A stretch of 64,000 bases of DNA from Acanthopleuribacter pedis. Its GTDB lineage: Bacteria; Acidobacteriota; Holophagae; Acanthopleuribacterales; Acanthopleuribacteraceae. Positions within the stretch are counted from its first letter, which is position 1. Each line of letters opens with the position of its first letter. A model generated the notes under the pieces. That model ran no database searches. It worked only from the letters and a program-made list of their open reading frames with translations, and was not told where the DNA came from. A program made the position numbers and the translations under genes. Positions 36,701-43,262 of the stretch are shown here, piece after piece. The stretch lies in the NCBI RefSeq assembly GCF_017377855.1, contig NZ_JAFREP010000025.1, forward strand, positions 62,001 to 126,000, in the 5' to 3' direction.

Positions 36701-39080
36701 CGAGGGCGCCGTTAGCGCCGTTCGCTCCGACATCTCCATTCAACCCGGCTCCGGTATCTACTACTATGAGGGGGCTACCACCCTCGGCGCCGCCAACCTC
36801 GGGTTTGGTGTCTCCACCTCGGCTACCTCCACCGGCGGCAACGCCGGCGCCGACACCCAATCGATTGGGGTGCTGGCGCTTGGCGGCGTGACCTACAACA
36901 ACGAATTCGTCAGCTTTTTCTCCGGCGAACGCGACACCTACGGTCTCTGCGTCGACTACCGCGGTACCCATCCCATCGTGCATGTGATCATGGCCGAATC
37001 CTCCGGTGGGCCGGGTGTTCATTACGGCCGCTGGGAACTGGATCAAGTGACCGATCCGCTCTACATCTTCGTCTACGGCCAACCGCTCACCAGCGGGGTT
37101 CAGCAAACCATCAATCCTGGCAACGACCTCGCGTTGATGCCGTTTGAGTACGACATTGCCACCATCATGACCGACCTGTGGATCGGCGGAAATGTCATTG
37201 ACGACCCCGACGACATGTTCCTCGGTTGGAACCGCACCAACCCCAAACCCACGCTGACCCTGACGCCGACCACCCTGTCGATTAACGAAGGGGAATTGAT
37301 CGCCCTCGCCGGGACCGCCGTGGATTGGGAAAACAACGACCTGACCGCCTCGATTTCCTGGAGTGAAACGGGCGGAAACAGCGCTACCGGCGCCAACTTT
37401 GCCTTTGTCGCAAGCGGGGTGGGCTTGCACACCGTCACCGCCTCAGTCACCGACCGTTTCGGCATGACCCGCACCGACAGCGTGACAGTGTATGTTTTGG
37501 CCGCCGCCGACACCCGCGACAGCGACGGCGATGGTTTAACCGACAGCGCCGAGCTGGCCACCCACGGCACCGATCCCCACGATCCCGATAGCGACGACGA
37601 CGGCGTGAACGACGGCGACGAGGTCAACACCCACGGTACCAATCCGCGTTCCGCCGACAGTGACAGCGACGGCATGGGTGACGGCTTTGAAGTCACTTAT
37701 TCACTTGACCCGCTCACCAATGACGCCGGCCTGGATCCCGACAACGATACCTTCACCAACCTGCAGGAACACGACGCCGGTACCAACCCCCGCGATGCGA
37801 ATTACTTCCCGGAAAAAGGCCGTGTCCAGATGAGCGACGTGGACCGTTATCCCAGCGTATCCTTGGATGCGACGCGGCACCAAATAACCTTCGCCGACGC
37901 CACCCCGCGCGGTGTGCGGTCCGCTGTTGCCGTGCAGCCAGGCTCCGGTTGGTATTATTTCGAGGGGCGTCGCCTGGCCGATCCCGGCAATTACGGCGTG
38001 GCCGTGGCCACCGCCCAGGCACCGCTCGATGCCGCCCTTGGTGAAAACGATCAAAGCGTGGCTTGGGTTAGCACCGGCAGCCTGCGTCACAACGGTGCCG
38101 AGGTCGGCAACTTCACGAGTTCGACCGTGGTTACCCCCGCTGTCGCCGACGTTTACGCCATGGCCGTCGACTACAGCGGATTGAACCCCATCGTGTACGC
38201 CTTCGTCGGCAACGACAACCTCGAGTGGGAAATCATGCCGCCCGTGACCATGACCCAGGTGACCGGGCCCGTGTACATGGCCGCCTGGGGTGAATCCGTG
38301 ATCAGTGGTGCGCAACTGGTGATGAACGGCGGCGATACCGAGTTGGGTTACCGCAACTTCCGCCATCCCGGCCACTACGTTTTGTTCACCGAGGGGTTCT
38401 ATGCCGGTGCCGAGTTCATGGGTACCGGCTGGGGACCGGAACACCGCTACCAGCGCCGCGAGCAAGCACCGAGCCATGAGCGCGTGTTCTTGCAGCAGGA
38501 CGGCACCACCGGTGACGGCATTTACGTGTCGCCCACCGGCCTGGTCACCAGCTACAGCATCGACCACAAAATGGCGATCCGCGCCAATCAGGGCATGATT
38601 GGCGAATTCCGATACTGGGAAGCGCACCGTGAGATTCCCGAGCTGGGCAACCTGGGTCAGGGTTTTGTTTCGGAATACGGGAAAATCAACGATTACTGCT
38701 GTGTTTCAGAGAGCTATACCGACACCCCGCCCAGTATGTCGCTGAACTCCGCCGCCGGCGTGTGGCGCAACCTGGTCGCCCAGCAGGTCTACGACACCAA
38801 CAACAGCACCTACGGGTTTGCCTGTGACTACCGCGGCGACCGCCCCATCATTTATTCCATTGTCGGCGGGCAGGTGGTGAACACCATGGTGTTGGACGAC
38901 ATGTTCACGCCGATCCACCCCATGTTGTACGGCAACCCCCAGGGCGCCGTCCCTTCCAACTCCGCCAACTTCGGTGAAACCGCCTTCGTCTACGATGCCT
39001 ACACCATCCTGGAAAACGCCGGTGTCGACGTCAGCGAGCTGGTTTTAGGCTGGGGACCCCACCGCATCACCCGCGATTAA
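27753..39080 (+). CDS. Giant secreted SPRY / Ig-like / thrombospondin-3 repeat protein
   Basis: 3775 aa. Signal peptide (residues 1-26, CFLIATLCIGPLFA). Order: SPRY-like domain (about 30-222); five Ig/PKD-like domains (228-670); then modules of SPRY-like domain (about 200 aa; e.g. SGFFYFEGRR, NYGFGVATA, YGLAVDYRG, QTINPGND), Ig-like domain (TATAEDREDGDL) and a thrombospondin-type-3 array (DSDGDGLTDG, DPNDPDSDDD, calcium-binding Asp ladders). SPRY-like domains begin near bases 27841, 29785, 30980, 32175, 33365, 33975, 35440, 36635, 37825 and 38370; the fifth and sixth are adjacent, and the last is divergent and holds a Cys-Cys pair. Six TSP3 arrays end in EYxAGTNPxxxxSYPGA. No membrane anchor or sorting signal at the C-terminus is recognised. 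Start: ATG 27753 with GGAG 6 nt upstream, rather than 27741. A role in adhesion or prey/host contact is inferred. Confidence 0.9.
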   Translation: MGFSEFAVSSCLRCFLIATLCIGPLFAQFNPEDRHPDVALSSDRSAVGYTSNWSAGVRSQTPIKPNDGLYYMEWQNLEAPAVLGVGLIGARDPLDRVPGRDQLGVSVMVDGSVWVDGRLMAAGDGGPGTTAVVVDLRDQVPTFWILGRRNGSPSLLARVIPRQAHDAWYLCAFGTRGALNYSQEFAFSGLRQGSAAFDVAALINESGFDVRALQWGWPTGSAPANQAPQLTLVSAPDSVEAGSRFAMRARAEDVEDGNLSHRIEWRVSETGDAAVGETAEFLFARAGTYHIEIVVRDSARAEARIQHRIIALAGNSPPALELLEAPRSGRVGEALTFRARAEDAEDGDLSARIQWRAGNARGTGATFTWEPTHVGRFELQVTVGDSQSQAVSLSRLIEIEAGNSAPRLSWLARPDQVAVGQVAVFQAEAIDAEDGNLSAALSWRAGSDRAEGPRYSFVRETAGFYGVTVSVVDAEGERAELEHTIEVVAPENQAPRLAITDAPTRVIVGESFTLTAAAQDAEDGDLSDHIQWLDQNNNPLATGPRLQHQFDSAGRLRLTAEVRDAEGAVASQTVSIQVDAQQASDVALAITQVQTRVFVTDLIEVRARAVDDLGNDLSKAVTWTTTASDATGLGPLFQFRATRPGVYRVTARVALDGVGVFEDTREIEVQSAMPEGDFVTFLSATDKHETIELSEDRLQARMTGSGHFGVRSDRSIEAGSGFYYFEGRRLVETGNYGFGVATGAAPLDNFGGSDLQSLGVNMLGGVSYNGEFAAFFQGEHETYGLAVDYRGTNPIVYVIVSQTLEGPGVLAHTQTLDAVTEPLFILVYGNPVGDTFQQAINPGNDLNTAPMHYDVAAVLQAAEVPGVDELRTTWNPPDPNANQRPVVTIAQETGLQVFINEAVTFTATAEDREDGDLTTAINWSWSGGGETVVGGSFTLTPATAGAFTVTAAATDVENATGRAEITVNVVDPGELDPDEDGLTNRREEELGTDPNDPDSDDDTLLDGAEVDTHGTNPLAADSDGDTMPDGYEVGFGLNATVNDADDDLDNDGFSNITEFQEGTDPSDPADFPGVEFLTFLSETDKDASITLSANRLGAIFSAGGHHGVRSDKGIAPGSGFFYFEGRREVDAGNFGFGVATAAASLATYGGADNQSIGINLLGGISYDDQFVHFFSSTADTIGIAVDYRGDTPHVYVLMAGDDQGRGEVITDLAMPDVTEPLHILVYGEPATSGVQQTINPGNNLLAAPFRYDPNTLLAQAGVDGSETVELGWNEPDPNGNQRPTLTLDAAPQVVLVGEAQVLTASARDPEQGDLTAQITWADDAEGTSGTGGSFNWTPTVLGVHTIVVRVVDELGLFSGGVLEIRVIDNDTTDTDNDGLTDSQELINGTNINDPDSDDDGLSDGEEVNNLGSNPLSSDTDNDGIPDGYEVSHGLQVTVADADADPDGDQFTNLQEYEAGTDPRSANSYPGATGITLLNLQDRHETVVLDDERLGVTFTDTEHRGVRSTTSIGPGDGFFYYEVQRRTVVGNFGYGVATAGSALDQFAGVDSNSLGVNTLGGISYAGDFVAFFSAQPETYGLAVDYRNAHPRVYVIFDTGEGPDLVHQLEMSDIAEPLFIFLYGQPVFDSGVQLRLNPGNDVAVEPFVYNPVQVLQDHGVDGAEDLVLGWNLPDPDANRRPTIRFGEVPDVLLLGETLTVTATAFDAEDGDLTAAIAWRSDHDGAAATGGTLSYQTATSGIHTLSATVVDSAAESLTLTRQVTVIDGSGDTDGDGLTDGDENLAGTDFNNPDSDGDGIRDGDEVHTYNTNPLSTDTDGDSMPDGFEIRWGLDPRTDDTEGDLDGDGFTNLAEYEAGTNPRSARSYPGATDITLLNPEDRDPSVVLSNDRLQVQFTLGGHHAVRSDVAVAPGSGFFYFEGQRLTGAGNYGFGVATAAAALDQWAGYDAQSVGVSAMGGMAANGQFTHFFGGDQDTYGMAVDYRGANPIVYLLVSSTIGGEAALIGSVVMDQVTEPLYIMVYGEPVSGTFQQGINPGNDTTVEPFAYDPFSVLAAAGVDGVLDLKLGWNLRANDPASTSTFLNPNDKDPTVNLTPDLLGVSYTGVGHRGVRSDKSIESGSGFFYFEGTRTVDTGNYGFGVATADAPLDNYGGSTTSGLGVNMLGGLAYDGEFQTFFTAAPDTFGIAVDYRGMNPMVYVIAAQSNGEAGQIIAQQAMYGTTEPIHILVYGNALTEGIQQTINPGNDVETAPFVYDAAAILTAAEIDGVDELILAWQDPEPNRNRKPRLTLISQSTTVITGTEVTLQATAEDREDGDISATIQWEDTFESQSGTGGTWAYTPTQLGVHSIHVTITDSGGETDSASLALTVVGENTLPTVTIAESDLDVVQGNAVTLTATATDAEDGDLGAAVVWTDDNGDDTATGAVFTFTPTNIGAHVITATVTDGNDGVASDSVTVTVLDPATVDSDNDGLNDALEAQNGTDPNDPDSDDDGLTDGQEVLTLATNPLSADSDSDGMPDGWEVSFSLDPLVDDSALDPDNDSYTNLQEYQEGTNPNDDGSYPGAPGLTLLNENDKHQSVVLSQDRLGVTFTDFGTRAVRSTLSVFPRAGMYYYEGRRMVDAGDFGFGVATSAAALDAFGGADNQSIGVHALGGIAYEGGFVSFFSGEQEYYGLVVDYRGANPTVYVIVSATLGGPGTVVGQRTMTEVTDPLYIFVYGNPVTDGIQQTVNPGNDTVGRPFNYDPLTAITDHGVSNPEALVVGWQDPDPNANRIPVVSISTAGGNIDVGTTLTAEAGAIDFEDGDMTASIAWTDSASANTATGGTFSFTVNTLGDHVLTASVTDSEGATGTAAVTFTVVDPDLIDSDGDGLADGDERDRGTDPNDPDSDDDGLSDGDEVNTHNTNPLSSDTDSDTMPDGYEVTYTLDPTVDDGALDLDGDTYTNLEEFQAGTNPNSATSFPGAVTVTRLNPEDAAPGVQLTQDRLGVTFTEGAVSAVRSDISIQPGSGIYYYEGATTLGAANLGFGVSTSATSTGGNAGADTQSIGVLALGGVTYNNEFVSFFSGERDTYGLCVDYRGTHPIVHVIMAESSGGPGVHYGRWELDQVTDPLYIFVYGQPLTSGVQQTINPGNDLALMPFEYDIATIMTDLWIGGNVIDDPDDMFLGWNRTNPKPTLTLTPTTLSINEGELIALAGTAVDWENNDLTASISWSETGGNSATGANFAFVASGVGLHTVTASVTDRFGMTRTDSVTVYVLAAADTRDSDGDGLTDSAELATHGTDPHDPDSDDDGVNDGDEVNTHGTNPRSADSDSDGMGDGFEVTYSLDPLTNDAGLDPDNDTFTNLQEHDAGTNPRDANYFPEKGRVQMSDVDRYPSVSLDATRHQITFADATPRGVRSAVAVQPGSGWYYFEGRRLADPGNYGVAVATAQAPLDAALGENDQSVAWVSTGSLRHNGAEVGNFTSSTVVTPAVADVYAMAVDYSGLNPIVYAFVGNDNLEWEIMPPVTMTQVTGPVYMAAWGESVISGAQLVMNGGDTELGYRNFRHPGHYVLFTEGFYAGAEFMGTGWGPEHRYQRREQAPSHERVFLQQDGTTGDGIYVSPTGLVTSYSIDHKMAIRANQGMIGEFRYWEAHREIPELGNLGQGFVSEYGKINDYCCVSESYTDTPPSMSLNSAAGVWRNLVAQQVYDTNNSTYGFACDYRGDRPIIYSIVGGQVVNTMVLDDMFTPIHPMLYGNPQGAVPSNSANFGETAFVYDAYTILENAGVDVSELVLGWGPHRITRD
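29785..38365 (+). repeat. Tandem 1.2-kb SPRY-Ig-TSP3 coding modules
   Basis: Within the giant gene, units begin near 29785, 30980, 32175, 33365, then 33975, 35440, 36635 and 37825; most have a period of 1190-1200 bp. The 33365-33975 unit lacks its Ig and TSP3 parts and the 33975 unit has two Ig domains. The asparagine/aspartate codon tracts are highly similar at DNA level, so unequal recombination could change copy number. Confidence 0.85.
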
Positions 39081-39203
39081 AAAAGTAAACGGTGTTTCAT
39101 TTTCACACGTTGTTGCAGGTTTTTGAGCTTGAATGCATTGGCGAGCGATGCATAAGATTGGCTCACCAAAAACCAACAATTGAAGACGAAGCGGTGGTGA
39201 CTC

Positions 39204-40010
39204 GTGGCCAAATCGAAGGCTCGCAACATTAGACCCGTGCATAAGACGTTGCTCCTTATGCTTTCCGGGAACCAATGTGCGGCACCACACTGCCGGCGAT
39301 CCTTGATCGCGGAGGACGGGCGAACCAACATTGGGAAAATTTGTCATATCGAGGCGGCCTCGCCAGGGGGGCCACGTTGGAATCCCAACATGAATGATGC
39401 GGAACGCGCCCATGTTGATAATCTTATTTTGCTGTGTGATGCCTGCCACAGCGTCATTGATAATCCCGACAATGAAGCGGACTACGGCGTGGCCTTGTTG
39501 CAACATTGGAAGCAGGAGCATGAGGAAACCTACCGTCTTGGAGACCCTCACAAAAAGCTTTCAGCCATGGCGTTGGCCGTCAAGGCCATTAGCGAATGGG
39601 ATTTTGAGGAGCGTGATGGTCTCCATCCATTGAGGGAACCATTTGAAGTCGATGCGAAAATCGCGCACAATCATGTGGTTCGGAACCGCTCGATGATTCA
39701 AGTGTACAAAGCTTATTTCGGACAGCTCAACGCGATTTATCAAGAATTGGAAACCCACGGTAGCTTCAGAAAGCAGAACATGTTGCGTAACATTCAGTAC
39801 TTGTATTTAAAGGCGAAAGGTCTTCGTGAGGCGCATGATGCAGCGTCCGTGCTTGAAATGGGGGACGCCCTACTTGAGGACGTTCAAGGGGCTTTAATTG
39901 ACCGCCTGGATGCGTCGGGTTTTGATGAAGCGGACAGGGATTTTGCCGTGGCGGTGATGGTGGTGGATGCGTTTTTGCGGTGTAAGGTGTTGGAGGAGCC
40001 CGTATCATGA
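39204..40010 (+). CDS. HNH nuclease-like effector of an ABC-3C system
   Basis: 268 aa. N-terminal treble-clef HNH domain: zinc-binding pairs C25/C30 and C78/C81, catalytic-type His48 in ICHIEAASPGGPRW, and NLILLCDACHSVIDN (73-87) with His82. Residues about 95-268 are helical, with no family recognised, probably the part that contacts partners. GTG start, weak ribosome-binding site. Its TGA stop overlaps the ATG of the next gene (ATGA). Known context: HNH proteins in front of a small middle component and a DUF2326 ATPase are predicted nucleic-acid-cutting effectors of conflict systems. Activity here is inferred. Confidence 0.82.
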   Translation: MAKSKARNIRPVHKTLLLMLSGNQCAAPHCRRSLIAEDGRTNIGKICHIEAASPGGPRWNPNMNDAERAHVDNLILLCDACHSVIDNPDNEADYGVALLQHWKQEHEETYRLGDPHKKLSAMALAVKAISEWDFEERDGLHPLREPFEVDAKIAHNHVVRNRSMIQVYKAYFGQLNAIYQELETHGSFRKQNMLRNIQYLYLKAKGLREAHDAASVLEMGDALLEDVQGALIDRLDASGFDEADRDFAVAVMVVDAFLRCKVLEEPVS

Positions 40011-40237
40011 TTGTTGAACCAGACTTGAAACCGGAAAATCACGTTTATTATTTGGGGGCCGTGGTGCTTGAGGCCCTTCTCAAGACCACCTCGAAACGTC
40101 AGAAGGTTTTTGATTTATTTGAAGCTGTTCGTCAGGTTCAAACGGTGGGGGTTCCCGTGTTTATGGCGACACTTGATTGGCTTTTCCTTATTGGTGCCGT
40201 TCGGAGCGAAGGTGAGGAACTGGTTTTATGTTCTTGA
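40007..40237 (+). CDS. ABC-three-component middle component (MC6-like)
   Basis: 76 aa, overlaps both neighbours (4 bp and 10 bp). The pattern LKPENHVYYLGAVVLEALLK, then a helix and TLDWLFLIGAVRSEGEELVL, resembles the short winged-helix middle component found between effector and DUF2326 ATPase in ABC-3C systems. Presumably bridges nuclease and ATPase. Assignment rests on size, overlap and pattern. Confidence 0.75.
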   Translation: MIVEPDLKPENHVYYLGAVVLEALLKTTSKRQKVFDLFEAVRQVQTVGVPVFMATLDWLFLIGAVRSEGEELVLCS

Positions 40238-41922
40238 GATCACTGGTGATTAAAAAGGGTGAGGCTGTGATCCGTTCGATCCCGTTCCATATGGGCTTGA
40301 ATTTAATTGTGGATGAAACCATTTCATGTGAAGGACAAGAATCTGGTAACAATGTTGGGAAAACAACCGTACTCAAGTTGATTGATTTTTGCCTAGGTAG
40401 TGATGGGGAAAATATTTATCTCGAGGATGAATTTAAAGGAAAGGCCAATGCCCAAGTTGAAGCTTTTGTGAAGCGTGCCGACTTTGAAGTTTGTTTAACG
40501 CTCACACGAGACTTGGATTCGACCATGGACGATATTATTATTCGTCGTAACTTCCTTGAGCGATCCGCGAAGGTATTTGAGATTAATGGTGAGAAACAAA
40601 CATTGAAAAGCTTTCCCGCCAAGCTTAAATCTCTCGTGTTTCGCTCTGATGATGAGAAGCCTACTTGGAAACAGCTTGTGGCCAAAAATATTCGATATGA
40701 AAAAGAACGGTTGACCAACACTCTGAAGGTACTAAGTCCGTATACACGGACAGAAGAGTACGAAGCCTTGTACCTGTTTTGGTTGGGTGTTGATGTGGAT
40801 ATTAACGCTCGGAAACAAAAAAAGATAAGAGAACGGACCCAAGAGCGAAATCTAATGAATCGCCTCAAGAAAGTGACCTCTTACTCTCAGATTAATCAGT
40901 CATTGATCATTGTGGATCGAGATATTAAGGATTTAAGTGAAAAACGTGCGTCAATAGGTGACGGTGAAGACTATAACGAAACGCTCAATCGTTTTGTTGA
41001 GGTGAAATCCCTGATACAAAAATTCTCACGAGTGATTACGCGTTTAGAGCTACGCAAGCAATTGATTTTGGAAAGCAGAGACGCTCTCCGGCAAGAGGTG
41101 AGCCAGGTTGACTTAAGCCATGTTCGGTCTGTTTATGAACAGGCCAAAGCTTATGTGCCCAACTTACAGCGGACCTTTGAGGAAACGGTCGTCTTTCATA
41201 ATCAAATGGTGCAAAGCAAGCTTCGGTTTGTATCGGTAGAGTTACCCGAATTGGAGACGGAGCTAAAAGAGCAGCGCGACCAATTAGAGGCCGCTCTCGC
41301 TGAACAGGAAGCCCTAACGCTTCAACTTGATAGGCTCGGGTATTATGGAGATGTCCGTGAACTTGATCGAAAGTTGAACTCAGCTTTTGAAACCAAGGGC
41401 TCCTTAGAGAGTCAGAAAAAGTTGTGGGATGAGACCCAGGATAAGCTTGATGTTTTAGAGGAGGAGATCGATGAAATTAATAAAGGCATTTACTCCAAGG
41501 ATGATTTAATCCAGCAGCAAATAACTGAATTTAACCGCTATTTTTCTTTACTGTCCAAGCAGCTTTATGGTGAGCAGTTTGTTTTGAGTTCAGATAAGAA
41601 AGAGAAAGGTTATACTCTTGAAATTAGCAGCATTAGTGGTAATTTAGGAACCGGAAAGAAGAAAGGTCAGATCGCCGCATTCGATTTAGCATATATCCAG
41701 TTTGCGGATTCCAGGGAGATTGAGTGCTTACACTTTATTCTTCAGGACCAAATTGAAAATGTTCACGACAATCAACTGAGTAGCATTTTGACGAAGCTGG
41801 TATCTCAGACGAATTGTCAGTACATTTTGCCCGTTTTACGTGATAAGTTACCACCTGATATCGATGTAGATAGCCATCAGATAGTTTCCTTGTCTCAGAA
41901 AGATAAACTGTTTCGGATTTAG
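40228..41922 (+). CDS. DUF2326-type ABC/SMC-like ATPase of an ABC-3C system
   Basis: 564 aa, RecN/SMC-like. Walker A GNNVGKTT (40-47) in a typical DUF2326 opening (MGLNLIVDETIS ... TTVLKLIDFCLG). Residues about 195-400 form a coiled-coil arm rich in Glu, Lys, Arg and Leu. The C-terminal ATPase half has the signature-like SGNLGTGKKKGQIAAFDLAY and LHFILQDQIENVHDNQL at the Walker B position, then CQYILPVLRDKLP. The usual acidic Walker B residue is not obvious, so compare with homologues. Visibly AT-richer than flanking genes, suggesting recent transfer. Expected to sense invading DNA or RNA and release the HNH nuclease; that is inference. Confidence 0.85.
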   Translation: MFLRSLVIKKGEAVIRSIPFHMGLNLIVDETISCEGQESGNNVGKTTVLKLIDFCLGSDGENIYLEDEFKGKANAQVEAFVKRADFEVCLTLTRDLDSTMDDIIIRRNFLERSAKVFEINGEKQTLKSFPAKLKSLVFRSDDEKPTWKQLVAKNIRYEKERLTNTLKVLSPYTRTEEYEALYLFWLGVDVDINARKQKKIRERTQERNLMNRLKKVTSYSQINQSLIIVDRDIKDLSEKRASIGDGEDYNETLNRFVEVKSLIQKFSRVITRLELRKQLILESRDALRQEVSQVDLSHVRSVYEQAKAYVPNLQRTFEETVVFHNQMVQSKLRFVSVELPELETELKEQRDQLEAALAEQEALTLQLDRLGYYGDVRELDRKLNSAFETKGSLESQKKLWDETQDKLDVLEEEIDEINKGIYSKDDLIQQQITEFNRYFSLLSKQLYGEQFVLSSDKKEKGYTLEISSISGNLGTGKKKGQIAAFDLAYIQFADSREIECLHFILQDQIENVHDNQLSSILTKLVSQTNCQYILPVLRDKLPPDIDVDSHQIVSLSQKDKLFRI

Positions 41923-41961
41923 TTTTGTTGGATCAATTGATGCTTGACGAGGTGCGTTGCC

Positions 41962-42345
41962 ATGATCGTGATTTATGGTGTGAAAGAGGCGCTTAACCCG
42001 CGCAAAGCGAAGATGTCCGACCTGTTGCACCAATGCATGCAGCAGGTGTTGGGGATGCCGGAGGACAAGCGTGCTCATCGATTCATTCCCATGGATTCAG
42101 ACGACTTTTATGCACCGGGTGGCCGAAGCGCGGCTTACACCGTGATTGAAATCAACATGATGGCCGGCCGAAGCCCGGAAACGATTAAAGCGCTTATTAA
42201 AGCGATTTTCCGGGCATTCGAGGATGGCCTGGGCTTGGCGCCCGTGGATGTGGAGATTACCGTGAACGAACAGCCCGCCCATTGTTGGGGGTTTCGGGGC
42301 ATCACCGGCGACGAGGCCCGACTCAATTACCGAATCGACGTTTGA
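41962..42345 (+). CDS. Tautomerase-superfamily protein without the catalytic Pro1
   Basis: 127 aa, single beta-alpha-beta pair of the 4-oxalocrotonate tautomerase fold (YTVIEINMMAGRSPETIKALIKAIF and PVDVEITVNEQPAHCWGFRG). Active tautomerases use a free N-terminal proline; here Ile follows Met, so the normal mechanism is not available. I recall relatives with the same MIVIYG opening, so the loss seems to be a feature of a subfamily. Start: ATG 41962 with GAGG about 10 nt upstream, not the TTG at 41944. It lies 39 bp after the ABC-3C island. Confidence 0.8.
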   Translation: MIVIYGVKEALNPRKAKMSDLLHQCMQQVLGMPEDKRAHRFIPMDSDDFYAPGGRSAAYTVIEINMMAGRSPETIKALIKAIFRAFEDGLGLAPVDVEITVNEQPAHCWGFRGITGDEARLNYRIDV

Positions 42346-42617
42346 TTGGTTTCTTTGTGATCGATTTCCCGCGATGAAATCGCTAGGCGGGCGGCGATAT
42401 CTGGCTCTTGTGTTATGCTGCCCCACATCAGCCCGGGCGTGTTCACCCTGGAGCCAACCCAGCCCTTTTCCGCCTCGACGAACCGCGGTTCCAACCGATA
42501 GGTTTCACTTGGCCCTTCCGCTGGATCAATGACTCCGGTCAGGGTGGTGCGTTTTCGGTGTTTGGCATCCGCGAATGTGTCAACCTAAAAACCCCGTGGG
42601 TCGATGAGGATTGCGTC

Positions 42618-43262
42618 GTGCGTGAAACCCAACCAATATCTTTTACCGACTTTGATGCCTTGTGGCGACGGGTGACCGGCCTGTCCGGCGCGACCCGCTT
42701 GGCCGCCCTACACGCCGCCTACGGCGAAACCCACCGCGCCTATCACAACCTCGAGCACGTTATCGCCTGTCTGCGCGGGCTGGATGAGGCCTATCTGGTA
42801 CTCGCCGACAAGCCCTACGCTTGGGACGCGGTGGCCGTGGGCCTGTGGTACCACGACGCAATCTATCGCATCGGCTCCGGTACCAACGAACGCGACAGCG
42901 CCGATTGGGCCGCCCGTGATTTGCGTGCCGACGGCGCCGATCCGGTTTTTGCCGATCAGGTCCATGCATGGATCACGGCCACCGAGCACCAAGCCGAACC
43001 CGAGGGTCGCGACGCCCAACTTCTGGTGGATCTCGACCTCGGCATCCTCGGTTGTCCCACCGAGATCTACGACCGATTCGAAACGGCGATCCGGCAAGAA
43101 TACCGCCGCGTTCCGGGTTTTATTTACCGTCGCAAACGCGCTGAAATCCTGCGCGGTTTCTTGGCGCGCCCGGCGATTTACCACACACCCCACCTCCACC
43201 AGGCGTGGGAACAACAGGCGCGCGAAAACCTGGCGCGCGCAATCGAGGCGCTTGTTGGGTAA
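42618..43262 (+). CDS. HD-domain metal-dependent phosphohydrolase
   Basis: 214 aa. HD signature with metal-ligand pattern: YHNLEH (42-47), GLWYHDAIY with H79-D80, ATEHQ and a further Asp pair LLVDLDLGILG (about 136-146). These small HD proteins are predicted phosphohydrolases of nucleotides or similar, specific substrate unknown. Start: GTG 42618 with GAGGA 7 nt upstream fits the family length; the frame is open to 42408. It overlaps the next gene by 8 bp. Confidence 0.82.
   Translation: MRETQPISFTDFDALWRRVTGLSGATRLAALHAAYGETHRAYHNLEHVIACLRGLDEAYLVLADKPYAWDAVAVGLWYHDAIYRIGSGTNERDSADWAARDLRADGADPVFADQVHAWITATEHQAEPEGRDAQLLVDLDLGILGCPTEIYDRFETAIRQEYRRVPGFIYRRKRAEILRGFLARPAIYHTPHLHQAWEQQARENLARAIEALVG

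Noticed and set aside
33948..37430. Long antisense frames (e.g. 33948-35048 and 36243-37430 minus)
   Set aside because: They are mirror images of the Asp/Asn/Gly-rich repeat codons of the giant gene, without start signals or family match.
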